Source: Kappaphycus alvarezii (taxonomy: Eukaryota > Rhodophyta > Florideophyceae > Gigartinales > Solieriaceae). From it: a DNA stretch of 64,000 bases. The stretch lies in NCBI GenBank assembly GCA_002205965.3, contig NADL03000590.1:2919001-2983000 (forward strand), written 5' to 3'. The notes beneath the pieces were generated by a model. It worked only from the letters and a program-made list of their open reading frames with translations. It did not search any database and had not been told where the DNA came from. Numbering within the stretch: the stretch's first letter is position 1; every line of letters begins with the position of its first letter. Below, piece by piece: positions 34,821-44,635 of the stretch. A program made the position numbers and the translations under genes.

Positions 34821-34851
34821 CACTGTACTGTACAGTACAGTACAGTACAGT
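34821..34851. repeat. Palindromic GTACA tandem
   Basis: An uninterrupted run of alternating TACTG/CAGTA words (ACTGTACTGTACAGTACAG and further CAGTA units). It is self-complementary and may form a hairpin. It lies between the CAAD gene and the Copia B LTR. Confidence 0.85.
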
Positions 34852-34989
34852 GCCCGTTGGAAGTATAGAATCAGGGGTATCTTCCAAACCACTGAACACT
34901 GCACCTTGAACGGCAAATCGCCTGAAAGCTGCCGACTAGGTGAGTACAGCAGTGCTATTCAAACTTGCTTTTAAATAAAAAGACAATAC

Positions 34990-35266
34990 TGTTGAATGCG
35001 CATTACAGTAATGCCGAATTTAGCCGAGAATTAGCCCGTTTCGAGTGCAGTAGTCAATCGGTACAGTGAGTACGAAAGTTTGAATTTGGCGCACTGCGCT
35101 TTATAAACCCGGCGACACGAAATACGGAAGGGGTTTTTCGCTAACGAGAAAAAAACAACCCGACCGGGGGAACGCACGTACCCATTCTACTTTGCCGCCC
35201 AAATCCTCTACACCTTACAGCCTCCTTAACCTCTCATCTTCCTTGCGCACGAACCGCGCAACCGCA
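34990..35266 (+). repeat. 5' LTR of Copia B
   Basis: 277 bp, TG...CA termini. It contains TTTATAAA (about 35,101), a plausible TATA box for the element promoter, and starts with a TTACAGTAA palindrome. Gag begins 3 bases after its end. Confidence 0.92.
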
Positions 35267-35269
35267 GTT

Positions 35270-36651
35270 ATGGGCCCAGATCCGAACAAGACCAAAGAAA
35301 GCCAGCAATCCGATCCGCCGTTTTTCTACCCAGATCGAAACTTGCAAGAGTGGCGCCGAAAAGTTGGACGCTGGGTGGATCTTGTTCTTGCCGCTGCCGA
35401 ACGAGGAAATGACCGTCACTACTCCAATATCGCAAAAATTCTTGGTCGTACTTTGTACGAGCGTGGACTACCTTCTGCTCAGCAGTCAATCGTCGATGAA
35501 GCACAATCAATGGGTATAATTAACTACACTCAAGAGGACCAGATCGAGTGTGTGAGGGAAATTGTTGAGTTAATTGCCGTAGACCCTCCGATTGCAAGTG
35601 TTTTCGGCTCATTTCTTCTTTTAACAAGGTAACGGGTTGTCAAAGAAGAAAAATGAAGATCTCACTTTTTTTGTGTCCCGTTTCCGAGGATTAGCTGCTG
35701 ATCATCTAGCACAGATTAATGCTTCCTCTTCTTCACAAATCGGTGAAGTCTTAGCGATCACACTTCTAAATAATGCCAACCTCGAGGAAGCAACGTTAAC
35801 GAATGCAAAGTTGTCTTTCATTTTCTGGCCGAAGCGCAAGCCAAGAAAGAAGAACAGAACAAGACAGTCGCGGTTCTGGAGAAGGATCTCGACAAGACGG
35901 TAACTGCATTTGAAGACCTGAAGACTGCTATTATTGCGAGTTTTCCCCCAAACGTCTAAGGGGATAGTGCCTCGCATATACCATCTACCCTCTCAGAGAA
36001 AGCGGAAGAACTCCAGGAGGCTATCTATCAACTATGTCGTTCTGGAAATGACCAAACAGTGAAGTCTGTGTCAAATATGTTCACCAGTAAGGAGGCCAGG
36101 ACCAGGTTGCATCTTGATGACGCAGCGACTGTACTTAACAATCTAACAGTCACACCTGCGAATAATCAAAACGCAATGACAATGCAACAGGTTCAAGCCC
36201 TCTTCGCTCAACAAATGGAAGCTGACTTTGGTCGCACTCAAGGTGAGCAAAGCGGGTTTGACTGGTCACGGCTTGGAGACGGAGCAAATAGAGGACGAGA
36301 TCGCGGAGGCTTTCGTGGAGGAAAGATCAATCGTCGGGGACGCGTAAATTTTCGTGGAAGTTTTCGCAACCGCTCTCGTAACGACGAAAGCGAGAAAGAT
36401 AACCCCGCATACTTGTAAAACGCCCTAGAAACGAACGCGCTAAGGAAAGACGAAGTGACTTTGGGACAAAGTGCCGGGATTGCGGAAGAAATGGTCACAC
36501 TTGTGGTGACGATAAATGCAGAAATCCTAGTGCCTATACTCTCTTTCTGAGAGAAAACAAGAAAAACGATGATGACAGCGCCGAAAACAATGGTGAAAGA
36601 AACGTTCCTTTTTTTCGAAGAAGCTCCCAGTCCGAAGACAGGAAAGCCTAA
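35270..36651 (+). pseudogene. Copia B gag with CCHC zinc knuckle, frame-broken
   Basis: The ATG at 35270 (MGPDPNKTKESQQSDPPF) lies directly after the LTR. The first frame (to 35632) holds NLQEWRRKVGRWVDLVLAA and helical capsid-like sequence, the second (35637-35903) continues with NEDLTFFVSRFRGLAADHL, and a third (from about 35,815 through 36418, with one stop at about 35,957) has a coiled-coil stretch and then an Arg/Gly-rich RGG-type region. After a stop at 36418 the sequence resumes in another frame with the knuckle CRDCGRNGHTCGDDKC and an acidic end at 36651. Gag would form the particle and bind element RNA. At least three shifts and two stops break it. Confidence 0.8.
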
Positions 36652-36689
36652 TCGGAAGTAGGGGAGCCCAATCAGACGTTAGGTCCGGA

Positions 36690-37163
36690 TCCGATGACCC
36701 AAACCCCATTATCGATGGGAGGTGTCCCAAAAGCATCGAGGGCATTGAGGCCGCTGCCGCACTGTGTGAAGCAACGGGAACCGAATTGATTCTTCGACCA
36801 TTGGAAGGCGTGCCTTCTCTACATGGGTACGGACCGAACTGTAGTGATGCGAAACTCACTGTGGCTTTATGGGACTTGGAGATAACAGACCTGGCAGGAA
36901 CGTTGGTCAAGATCCCATTTCACGTTACAGCCGGAGATGGACTGTTACTACTTGGAAATGAGGTAGTGCGTGGGTCAGACCTGATAAATTCCCAAAATCT
37001 ACTCGTCATCCCACCGGGAACTGGAGGACTATCTGCGAAAACTCTTTGGTATCAGACCTATCATGACAGCATGGTTGAGGAGGATTCAAACTCAAGGCGA
37101 ACCTACCTCAACGTTGTGCCCTCCAAATGCTCATCCTTCAAATCATACTTTTCATCGATCTGA
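36690..37163 (+). pseudogene. Copia B aspartic protease region
   Basis: The frame just upstream reads IIDGRCPKSIEGIEAAAALC, matching the DxG-type active-site region of a copia protease in the variant DGGCP style, here with Arg in place of the second Gly. The open part 36786-37163 continues with LRPLEGVPSLHGYG, VTAGDGLLLLGNEVVRGSDL and a conserved VIPPG, as in retropepsin-like folds after the active site. It would process the polyprotein. The ORF starts by reading through from other frames and ends at a stop before the integrase. Confidence 0.65.
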
Positions 37164-37172
37164 GCGTTTGTA

Positions 37173-37847
37173 TTGATGCAAAAGAGTCAAAAGGACTACG
37201 CCGACGGAAAAAAAGCAAGACGATTTGCGAAAAAGCTGCATGGTTATTCTCACCTTCCGTACAATGACATGGTGACGTTCTGTGAGCGTCGGGGAGTTCT
37301 TAATTCCGTTTTGAAGCAGGCTCTCAGATCTGTAGTGGACAAGTGCACTTCATGCAAATTGACAGGTCAACCCTTGAGGTCAAGCAAAATATCACCATGG
37401 AAGCTTTGTCTCCAGTTTAACGATCACGTTCAGATGGATTTTTTGTTCATCACAGAACTAAGCGAGAAGCCTATCCTACATATGGTTGACATGCATACAT
37501 CCTATTCTGAAGCTGCCATTGTCAATTCTAGAGATATGGGTATCGCCGCGAAGCAATTTGACCAGAAGTGGGTGAGCAATCATGGACCCCCACGCGCCAT
37601 ATCCGGGGATCCTGAGTTCACAAACACGAAATTACAACAATGTCTTCGTTACCTTCACGTGAAGAAAGATCCAAGACCGGCACGAAGACACAACAAGCTT
37701 GGTGTTGTCGAACGAAAGCACTCAGTCGTACGGCTCACTGCCCAACGTTTGCTCAAAGACGCGCAGTTCTTTAATAGTGATGAAGCAGACAAGGATGCAA
37801 TACTATCTCGGGCCACGTTCCTTTCCAACATCATGTTCGGGAGCTAG
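37173..37847 (+). CDS. Copia B integrase
   Basis: 224 codons open. The N-terminal zinc-binding region has a HGYSHLPYNDMV His pair and the Cys pair CTSCK. The DDE core shows Asp in VQMDFLF, Asp in ISGDPEF and Glu in GVVERKH, spaced as in retroviral-type integrases. It joins element cDNA to the chromosome and, as usual for copia, precedes the RT. It stops at 37845-37847 (after FGS), where the sequence continues in the neighbouring frame, so the polyprotein is interrupted here. Confidence 0.85.
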   Translation: MMQKSQKDYADGKKARRFAKKLHGYSHLPYNDMVTFCERRGVLNSVLKQALRSVVDKCTSCKLTGQPLRSSKISPWKLCLQFNDHVQMDFLFITELSEKPILHMVDMHTSYSEAAIVNSRDMGIAAKQFDQKWVSNHGPPRAISGDPEFTNTKLQQCLRYLHVKKDPRPARRHNKLGVVERKHSVVRLTAQRLLKDAQFFNSDEADKDAILSRATFLSNIMFGS

Positions 37848-37913
37848 ATCCTGAGTAGTTTCGAACTTACCAAAGGCTACAAACCAGGAATTGTTGGTCT
37901 GCCGCAACGCGAA

Positions 37914-38678
37914 GTGAGCACCGAGCTCCTCAAAGCGCATCACGAACAAAGTGCTCGGCGTGCAATTGCAAAGATCGAAAAGGATCTCAAACCGCAAACT
38001 GTGAATCCTGAGGACCTAAAAAGGGGAACCGAAATATACTTCTTCAAGAGGAGCGGAAAGTCCGGAAAGTGGGAGCATGGATACGTCCGGAGTGTTGACG
38101 AGCACGTAGTCAACATATCAAGTTTCCAAGATCATAGAGGCAAGCCAATCCGTGCTGCTTCCGAGGACGTACGGATGAAGCTTACAAGTTCTCTCTTACG
38201 GGAGCTCGACGAAATGGATTTCCGATTTCCACTGAGCTACTCGGTTGTTGAAGAAGACTTGGATTCAAAAAATGGTCCGGAAATGTCATCTCCCGCTCCA
38301 AAACAGCAACAAAGTAATACGAATTACTCAATAGAATCTGCGGAACAAGCACCCGTCTTGAGAAGCGACCAAGACGTTCCGCAGCACACCTCTTTACGAC
38401 ACATCGCAGAGGGAGGAAATAACGACGCGGAAAGCATAATACAGAAAGAGTCGTCATTATGGGCATCAAACTCTCGCAACAAGGCCAATAAGCGAAAGAC
38501 GAGTCCGTGTGACAGCTTGCAAGCCGATATAGATCAAACCAGTGCTTTGGTTTGTCTTATCAAATCGCAAGATCCTCTGCAACGGCAAAAGGATGTCGGT
38601 AACATTCCAATCGTGCCACCTCAAAATACCCTGTACAAGCTGCCGTCAGTCGAGCAAGAAGTCTTAAAAGGCGCATAA
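37914..38678 (+). CDS. Copia B integrase tail and connector
   Basis: 254 codons continuing the polyprotein. The start contains the C-terminal integrase domain (RGTEIYFFKRSGKSGKWEHG, SVDEHVVNISSFQDHRGKPI), a chromatin- or DNA-binding tail; the rest is Ser/Gln/Asn-rich linker leading to the RT (VLKGA, stop). No independent function is suggested. Confidence 0.7.
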   Translation: MSTELLKAHHEQSARRAIAKIEKDLKPQTVNPEDLKRGTEIYFFKRSGKSGKWEHGYVRSVDEHVVNISSFQDHRGKPIRAASEDVRMKLTSSLLRELDEMDFRFPLSYSVVEEDLDSKNGPEMSSPAPKQQQSNTNYSIESAEQAPVLRSDQDVPQHTSLRHIAEGGNNDAESIIQKESSLWASNSRNKANKRKTSPCDSLQADIDQTSALVCLIKSQDPLQRQKDVGNIPIVPPQNTLYKLPSVEQEVLKGA

Positions 38679-39533
38679 GAGATCCTCGGAGATCAGTCTG
38701 TCAGCGAATCGAAGCTAGAATTCCTCCCGAGATGGATTATCGATGACTCCATCAACAAGGAAAAGGCGAATTATTCCACAGCTTATGAAAAGGTTGATAT
38801 TGCAGCTCCACCGGAGAGTGCAAACCTAATCTCATCTCAACACTTCTTCCAGGTGAAGCATGATGGGACAAAGGGTACGTTCAAGCTGAAATGCAGACTA
38901 GTGCCGCATGGAAACAGAGAAAAGGAAAAGCATTTAATTCGGAAGGACTCTGCAACCGCACAGTTTCCAATAATCTGCCTTGTTCTCTCCCTCGCCTCGA
39001 TTCTCCAGCTTTCTGTCGCTACGCTTGACATAAAGAAAGCTTATTTGCAGGGAGTATTCTTATCCCGCAAAATATACATGCGACCACCAAAAGGGTGGGC
39101 TTCCTCTTTGCGTAAAGTATGGAAGTTATTGAAACCAGCATACGGTTTGGTTGAATCTGGCCGAATATGGCTTCTTGCGATTGAAGCCTGGCTAAGAGAG
39201 GAAGGCATAAACGAAATGCCGGGATTATCCCAACTATTTGTGTCAGGAACTGCTCAAGGGTCAATAGAGCTGATACTAGCAAAGGTTGTCGACGGTCTTC
39301 TAGTAATTGCAGCACCTGATGTACTCAAGTCGTTTTACATACGCCTCTCTAAGAAGTTCGAGGTTGGAAGGTTCATTACGGAACGCGAGCTCATCTTCAA
39401 CCGACTACATATTACGGTTCAGCCGGATTTCACCATTACCATATCTATGAGCGAGTTCATGAAAAAAATCAATCCAATAACTCTAGAACGAAAACGACGC
39501 AAGCAGTACTACGCGACATGCACTGAACAGTAA
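38679..39533 (+). CDS. Copia B reverse transcriptase with altered YVDD box
   Basis: The upstream part of the RT (38,690-38,850) reads in the same style as the connector; the open frame 38853-39533 has FKLKCRLVPHGNREKEKHLI, the catalytic TLDIKKAYLQG (Asp of motif A), SRKIYMRPPKGW and LLKPAYGLVESGRIW. The motif-C box, usually YVDD, is here KVVDGLLVIA: the second catalytic Asp is Gly. If real, the enzyme is dead. It ends at 39533, and the RNase H part follows in another frame. Confidence 0.8.
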   Translation, partial: EILGDQSVSESKLEFLPRWIIDDSINKEKANYSTAYEKVDIAAPPESANLISSQHFFQVKHDGTKGTFKLKCRLVPHGNREKEKHLIRKDSATAQFPIICLVLSLASILQLSVATLDIKKAYLQGVFLSRKIYMRPPKGWASSLRKVWKLLKPAYGLVESGRIWLLAIEAWLREEGINEMPGLSQLFVSGTAQGSIELILAKVVDGLLVIAAPDVLKSFYIRLSKKFEVGRFITERELIFNRLHITVQPDFTITISMSEFMKKINPITLERKRRKQYYATCTEQ

Positions 39534-39553
39534 CTACTAGAATACCAACTCGT

Positions 39554-40332
39554 ATGGGTGCACTTAATTTCCTCGGACACGGTACGCTACCACAAGCCTC
39601 ATATGTCGCAGGCTTCCTCCAGCAGCAGGTACCTCGCCTCACTGTTTCTGAATTAGTCACTGCAAATAAGATGCTGAAAGAGCTCAAGAGCCTCGACCCT
39701 TCTATCACATACCGCTCGCCATCTACCGACAATCTCATACCTACCTATCTCGCATTCAGTGACCCAAGCACAGGTCGTTCAGCGTATGGCAAGACAGGCT
39801 ATATCTCCGGATTATACCTGTCAGCGGGGGTGATTGTGGCAATAGTGGTATCTACCATGTCCTCGATTGGGTAAGTGGAAAACAAGCTCGAGTTTCTTTC
39901 TCGTCAATCGGAGCAGAAATTTTGGCAGCAGCGACGAGCACTGATCGTGGAGCCCTAATGGAAGAGCGAATTGCTGCACTAAATGGAAGTAAAAAGCTAC
40001 CATTTATTCTAAGTGTGGACTCCAACGGGCTTTACTCAACCATTACGACACTGCATGAAGGGGCCGACTATCGTCTACGGCCAACGGTGTGTCGTTTGCG
40101 CGACTCATTCGAAAACGGAGAAATCGAAGTCATGCAGTGGATAAGAGGAGTAGATAACCTCGCCGATGCTTTAACAAAGAGAAACCTGCAAATGTTTAAC
40201 CAGCTGAATAAAGTTATGATTGATGGAACAATACGCGACGATATCTTCCATGCTGGAAAGCGTGTATCGGCTGATGGAGAACGCTTGACGAAAAGCGCAT
40301 ACGAGCGTGATGGTTCAGCTCAAGTGACATGA
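39554..40332 (+). pseudogene. Copia B RNase H
   Basis: Two overlapping frames (39554-39874 and about 39850-40332). First: the RT end (LNFLGHGTLPQASYVAGFLQ) and the first RNase H acid in LAFSDPSTGRSAYG with GKTGYISGL. After a frameshift near 39,845: the Glu-containing SSIGAEILAA, the Asp in LSVDSNGLYST and the end block VDNLADALTKRN. RNase H degrades the RNA template. After it the sequence ends in an acidic tail at 40332. Confidence 0.75.
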
Positions 40333-40971
40333 AAATGCCAAAATGACATCGCTACAGACACATAATTGCAAATGACATCTACTGTACACTTCACATATAT
40401 GTTGGGAACAAAAACTTTATTTTGTTTTTCAACAAGTGTCAACGTGGACACGTGTAAGGTTTTTGGCACATCTTGGGTCCAGTGATATTGGTCTGGTTAC
40501 CGTGGCCATGCTCTAAGCGCCCAGGCAGTGCATGATCAAATTTCGTTTTTCACTTTTGGTGAACTGGGTGATCCAGCTGCGGCCGCATAGTGCAGAACAC
40601 TACACGTGTTACCGCTGCGTTACAGCTCGCAAGCGAGCTGTTTCAAGCGCCCGCACACTGACGCCGCACTACCTGGGCAGGACTGGGCTACCGCTGGAGG
40701 GAGAGGTTGACAGCCGCCACGACGCGCTAGGAGCTGATCAGGTCCACTGCCAATCTGCCAAGCTCCAAAAGCGCCGGTATGCAATTATTGCTCGGCCTTT
40801 TGTACAGAAAACGTCGCAAGCTCTGAACAGGAAAAATCGGTCATTTTCAAATTCTGCGCGAATTTCGAAATTAATTGCAGAACGCGCCCGTCAAATTTTT
40901 TTATTGCAAAATAACTGTGGGTACGCCAAAACAACCAATGGCTGGCTTCTATATTGCCGCCAGCGGGGGTG
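40333..40971 (+). other. Copia B 3' untranslated region
   Basis: 639 bases between the RNase H stop and the 3' LTR. The plus ORF 40532-40993 and minus ORF 40785-41012 show no recognisable domain. The bases right before the LTR (CCGCCAGCGGGGGTG) are G-rich and might serve as the purine-rich primer site, although this is weak. Confidence 0.4.
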
Positions 40972-41249
40972 TGTTGAATGCGCATTACAGTAATGCCGAA
41001 TTTAGCCGACAATTAGCCCATTTCGAGTGCAGTAGTCAATCGGTCCAGTGACTACGAAAGTTTGAATTTGGCGCACTGCGCTTTATAAACCCGGCGACAC
41101 GAAATACGGAAGGGTTTTTTTCGCTAACGAGAAAAAAACAACCCGACCGGGGGAACGCACGTACCCATTCTACTTTGCCGCCCAAATCCTCTACACCTTA
41201 CAGCCTCCTTAACCTCTCATCTTCCTTGCGCACGAACCGCGCAACCGCA
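40972..41249 (+). repeat. 3' LTR of Copia B
   Basis: 278 bp, TGTTG...CCGCA, about 98% identical to the 5' LTR. The differences are a few substitutions plus a G4T5 versus G3T7 run. It ends exactly one base before element C begins. Confidence 0.92.
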
Positions 41250-41250
41250 A

Positions 41251-41491
41251 ATGCATATCCTTAATGCCGCTCCCATGGTATCGATATATCGAAACTAACT
41301 TCACGCCTTCAAAAGTTGCAGGATGCGTTCAGCTCACACTGCCTCCTCCCGACAGGAAGTAGGTGGCGGTTTTTTTTTCTGTGGAATTGATGGATCGTGG
41401 GATCGTGTCTTTTTTACTCAACTACTGTTTGATGCGACGGCGGGTATTTATACTAGTTTTCGTGGGACAGTCTGTCTTGGTTGATTCGTTA
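41251..41491 (+). repeat. Left LTR-like repeat of element C
   Basis: Starts ATGCATATCC and contains TCGATATATCGA, GGAAGTAGGTGGCGG and the TATA-like GGGTATTTATACTAG near 41,445. It matches the reverse complement of 43997-44235 with only scattered substitutions and small indels. Confidence 0.85.
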
Positions 41492-42514
41492 CTCTCGCGA
41501 TCGCACAACACGGACTAGGCTCAACACATCCCCACCGGATCAGCTGTCCCGAACACATCCACAACGCACACCAAACACTCAACATCACGCAACGACACAG
41601 AGCCAAAATCCCCAAAACAAACTTGAGACCAACGTGCAGCCAGACGCTCTGCACACGCCCCCTACACAGACATCACACTGGAGCTCCTACGTTTACCAAA
41701 CTATCAGAAAAATACTGCAGACCCACTCCCGCAACCCCCACCACAAGCTACTCAATGACCATCCTGTCACTACCTAAAATCGCCCAGCTGGACAAGAACA
41801 ACTTATAAAATGGCTACTCTCTCTACGAGCTGCTGCAGTCTCCATCAAGGCACGAAAAATCGTCACAGAAGAGACACCATCTAAGACCCAGCTCGATTTG
41901 CCGCTTTCAACGACAAGCGCGACATCCTCATCGGAGCACTGGTCGAATCCATCCCCGATGACATCGCCAGTCTCATCCTCAGCCCCGAGGCAGACCCCAG
42001 CCTGTGCCGACTCATCACAGCAGTCAAGACACATCTAGACACCACCAGGACAAGTGACCAAAAGTACCTGCAGTCCCTCGCTTAAAAACATTCACCGAGG
42101 ACATGGAGATCACTGAATATGTCGAGACTCATGAGGCTATTCGCGCAAAAATGATAACAGCCAAGTTCCCATACATTACGAACCCGGCCATTACTAATCT
42201 GTTGAAATCCCTCGCACTTAAATACAAAATAAGCAACCTAGCTCATCCAATGACCTATCTAACATGGCATATCAACCGCACATCCAAAGGCCACATCTAT
42301 ATAAGCCAAACACACGCCATCCAATCGCTGCTCCACCAGACTCGTATGACACATTGAAAAACACGCTCCACACTACTGCCAGAATTCAAGAACTTGCATG
42401 AAGCCATTCAATCCCCACAGCTATACCCAAACGCTAAACAGCAGTACCAAGTCATTTTAGGCGACCTACGGTAATTAAAGGACTGCACAAGGCCAGATAT
42501 CCAATGGCCCATAA
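41481..42514 (+). pseudogene. Element C gag fragment fused to RT end
   Basis: Plus-strand frames: a Pro/Thr/His-rich leader (41481-41777), then a gag-like part (near 42,100: FTEDMEITEYVETHEAIRAK). In the same frame (42103-42357), directly after PYITNPAITN, there is copia RT C-terminal sequence (LKYKISNLAHPMTYLTWHI, IYISQTHAIQSLLHQ). After one more stop comes QYQVILGDLR and a CTRPDI block at 42,480-42,510, where the insertion interrupts it. The jump from gag to RT shows an internal deletion of protease, integrase and most of RT. Confidence 0.65.
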
Positions 42515-42700
42515 TAGTGCTCGTTTTTTTTGTAGCACTGAAAGGGTTCTGGTTTTTCTTGCACCTCTGTTTGAAGGCTCCTAAGTTTATTTATTTGTTT
42601 CTTTCTCTTTCTTTTTTCTCTTTCCATTTCTCTTTTTCTTTTTTCTTTGTATTTTGTTTTGTTTTGTTTTTTTTCATGGTTAAAATTTAGCAGTCACTGA

Positions 42701-42842
42701 GGGTATTGCCCACTTGAACTTCGAGGTAAGCACCGAAAGTCCAAAGAAACAAGGGACACCTGCAGTATAATGGGTATTGCCACCTTGAACTTTGGTATGC
42801 ACACCGTAAGTCCAAGGAGACAAGGGACACCACTGCATTGAG
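42701..42842. repeat. 71-bp tandem duplication inside the insertion
   Basis: Copies 42701-42771 and 42772-42842 share GGGTATTGCC, TTGAACTT, AGTCCAA and ACAAGGGACACC. They are diverged by perhaps 20%. Confidence 0.75.
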
Positions 42843-42907
42843 GACAGAAGACAGGACAAGGCAAGGTGGTGTTTGTGATGTTGGGGTGTTGGTGGGTTGG
42901 TTTTTTT

Positions 42908-43012
42908 GGTTTGGGGATGGTGGTGCTTTGGGTGCGGTTGTTGTGGTTGGTTGTTGTTTTGGGTTTGGGGATGGTGGTGTTTTGGGTGTGGTTGCTGTTG
43001 TTTTTTGGTCGA
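42908..43012. repeat. 54-bp GT-rich tandem repeat
   Basis: Two copies beginning GGTTTGGGGATGGTGGTG (42908 and 42962), with strong strand asymmetry: G/T on plus, C/A on minus. Short G runs could allow G-quadruplex structure. On the minus strand it gives a low-complexity Pro/Thr/Lys ORF (42687-43019) that I do not take as a gene. Confidence 0.75.
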
Positions 43013-43257
43013 GGCTCACACCTCAGTCGACCAGCCTTTATATAGAGACTCGCAATTGTCTAAAACGCACAAATTGGTACTAAATTCCTAGCAAAATATA
43101 AAAAGTAGCCCCTAAACCCCATATTCGCCTATTTTGAGGCGCCTCTGATGTACGGTTGTGCAGTGCACTCCATTTGTGGTTCAGAGCCATGCACAGTACT
43201 GCACATGGCTCTCGTATCCCAAATTTGTGGCCACAGGACACCGACCACTATGATCCA

Positions 43258-44003
43258 CATAACAGCCGTCAATCGCCTGGCAGAACACCTGCACCACCCA
43301 ACAGAACACACAACCACAGATTATTCAAAAGGTTAATGCAATATCTCCGAGCCACCCGAAACCACTGCATAGTGCACCGACGGAACAAAAGCAACAAAAC
43401 GCGCAGCCATGCCTTAACAGTATACAGCGATGCGGATTATGGCAACTCAATAAACAGGAAATCTAGAACAGACATCCTTCAATAAACCTGGGGCTCATCT
43501 ATCCACTGGACCAGTAGCAAGCAACATATTGTCGCCAGATCCACTCGCGAAGCCGAACACTTGGCAGGCTCAGATGCGGTACAGCACACACTATGGATCA
43601 GAATGTTACCACGGGACTGCAGCTTTGCCGACGCACTACTCTCCAAAGTACTAATAGACAATGCCGCAGCCATTCAAGTCACAACGGTCGATCCACCACC
43701 AAGCGACGAAAACTGAACGACATGCCATATCATCACATAGTGGACAACGACAACAAGAAGAGAATCACAGTCCATTATGTAACGACAGCCCATAACATTG
43801 CCGACATCATGGCCAAAGCCCTCAGCAAATCCAAAATCGCAAGACACAACCCCCACATGAACCTCACACCAATACCTATCGTCACCACCAACGCACAATC
43901 CCAAAAAGGTACGCTTCAACCTCGTGCTACCGTTTTGCCCAGAGATGGACGAACCAACAAAGGAAAACAACCCAAAACGATGCACGAGCTTTCAAATAAC
44001 TAA
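43258..44003 (+). pseudogene. Element C RNase H
   Basis: After the insertion the frame resumes with AVNRLAEHLHHPT and LMQYLRATRNHCIVH, then the RNase H start LTVYSDADYGNS (first acid), a KQHIVARSTREAEHLAGSDA block (Glu) after a stop, LIDNAAAIQV, and in the frame 43593-44003 the end VTTAHNIADIMAKALSK. Stops and one shift separate the pieces. It runs to 44003, just inside the inverted right repeat. Confidence 0.75.
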
Positions 44004-44235
44004 TCAACCGAGACAATCTGTCCCCACGAAAACTAGTATAAATACCCGCCGTCGCATCAAACAGTAGTAGTTGTTTAAAAAAGACACGATCCCACGATCC
44101 GTCAATTCCACAGAAGAAAAACCCGCCACCTACTTCCTGTCGGAAGGAGGCAGTGTGAGCTGAACGCATCCTGCAACTTTTGAAGGCGTGAAGTTAGTTT
44201 CGATATATCGATACCATGGAAGCGGCATTATGCAT
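43997..44235 (-). repeat. Right LTR-like repeat of element C, inverted
   Basis: The reverse complement of 41251-41491: TATACTAGTTTTCGTGGG, GGATCGTGGGATCGTGTC and GATATATCGAAACTAACTT all appear in the same order when read on minus. It ends in ATGCAT at 44230-44235. The minus ORF 43927-44169 falls here and is not a gene. Confidence 0.85.
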
Positions 44236-44635
44236 ATAAAAAGCTGGTTTAGGTCCATACTTATAGAACCAAAACAACTGGAGACACCTGGAGTGAACTC
44301 CATTGGGAGTCTCCGGAAATCACCGTTTCTTGCTGTCGCAAATGCCGTAGCTACAGTACAGTGCGCACTAACCCTGAATATGAGTGTGCAGACTCAAAAG
44401 AGCGGCAAATTTACAAGCCTTTTATATCAATAGAGGCATAAACTCAAACCATGGGAAGGGTAAGGAGCTCAATGATATTGGCCGAACATAGGAAAAAATT
44501 TTGTAAACAAAGTTTCCACCCGCGAATCTAGGATAGCACCACAGTGTTTAATCAAGAACGATGAGAACAAAATTATTGAAAAGTAATCTTAATAGTCTTT
44601 TTCGAGCCTGTCCTCTCTAGCAATTGTGCACAGCG
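44236..44635. other. No gene recognised
   Basis: 400 bases of AT-rich spacer between element C and a Tc1/mariner fragment. The plus ORF at 44188-44433 starts within the inverted repeat and shows no domain. Confidence 0.45.

Larger units (their letters stand above)
34990..41249 (+). mobile_element. Copia-type LTR retrotransposon B
   Basis: A 6.26-kb element bounded by direct LTRs (34990-35266 and 40972-41249), both starting TGTTGAATGCGC and ending AACCGCA (TG...CA). By eye the LTRs differ at about five substitutions and one indel, so insertion is recent. The flanks AATAC (34985-34989) and AATGC (41250-41254) could be a 5-bp target duplication with one change. Inside, in plus orientation: gag, zinc knuckle, protease, integrase, RT, RNase H, the copia order. 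Frames carry several shifts and stops. The 3' LTR abuts the left end of element C, so B inserted at the very edge of an older element. Confidence 0.9.
42515..43257. mobile_element. 743-bp insertion with CATAA target duplication
   Basis: CATAA at 42510-42514 and at 43258-43262 flank the segment. Removing it restores the RT/RNase H junction of element C (DIQWPII before, AVNRLAEHLHHPT after), so the borders are firm. It begins TAGTGCTCG and ends ATGATCCA. Inside: a T/C-rich tract (42,580-42,680), a 71-bp tandem repeat, a GT-rich tandem repeat and a TATATA-containing stretch near 43,037. It has no coding region. A solo LTR or a non-autonomous element fits; the family is unknown. Confidence 0.75.
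41251..44235 (+). mobile_element. Copia derivative C with inverted terminal LTRs
   Basis: A remnant with copia gag, an RT C-terminus and RNase H on the plus strand, bounded by two ~240-bp repeats that face each other (41251-41491 and the reverse complement at 43997-44235). Normal LTR elements have direct repeats. The left copy is in sense orientation, with TATTTATA upstream of the coding part; the right copy is inverted. Protease, integrase and most of RT are deleted. A later 743-bp insertion splits it at 42515-43257. ATAAAAAG occurs on both outer sides (34975-34982, now moved away by Copia B, and 44236-44243), but this AT-rich word is weak evidence of a target duplication. Confidence 0.75.

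Noticed and set aside
42908..43012. CRISPR-like or telomere-like array
   Set aside because: Only two diverged units without spacers, GT-rich but not a telomere repeat.
42687..43019. Pro/Thr/Lys-rich minus ORF
   Set aside because: Produced entirely by the GT-rich tandem repeat inside the 743-bp insertion; low complexity.
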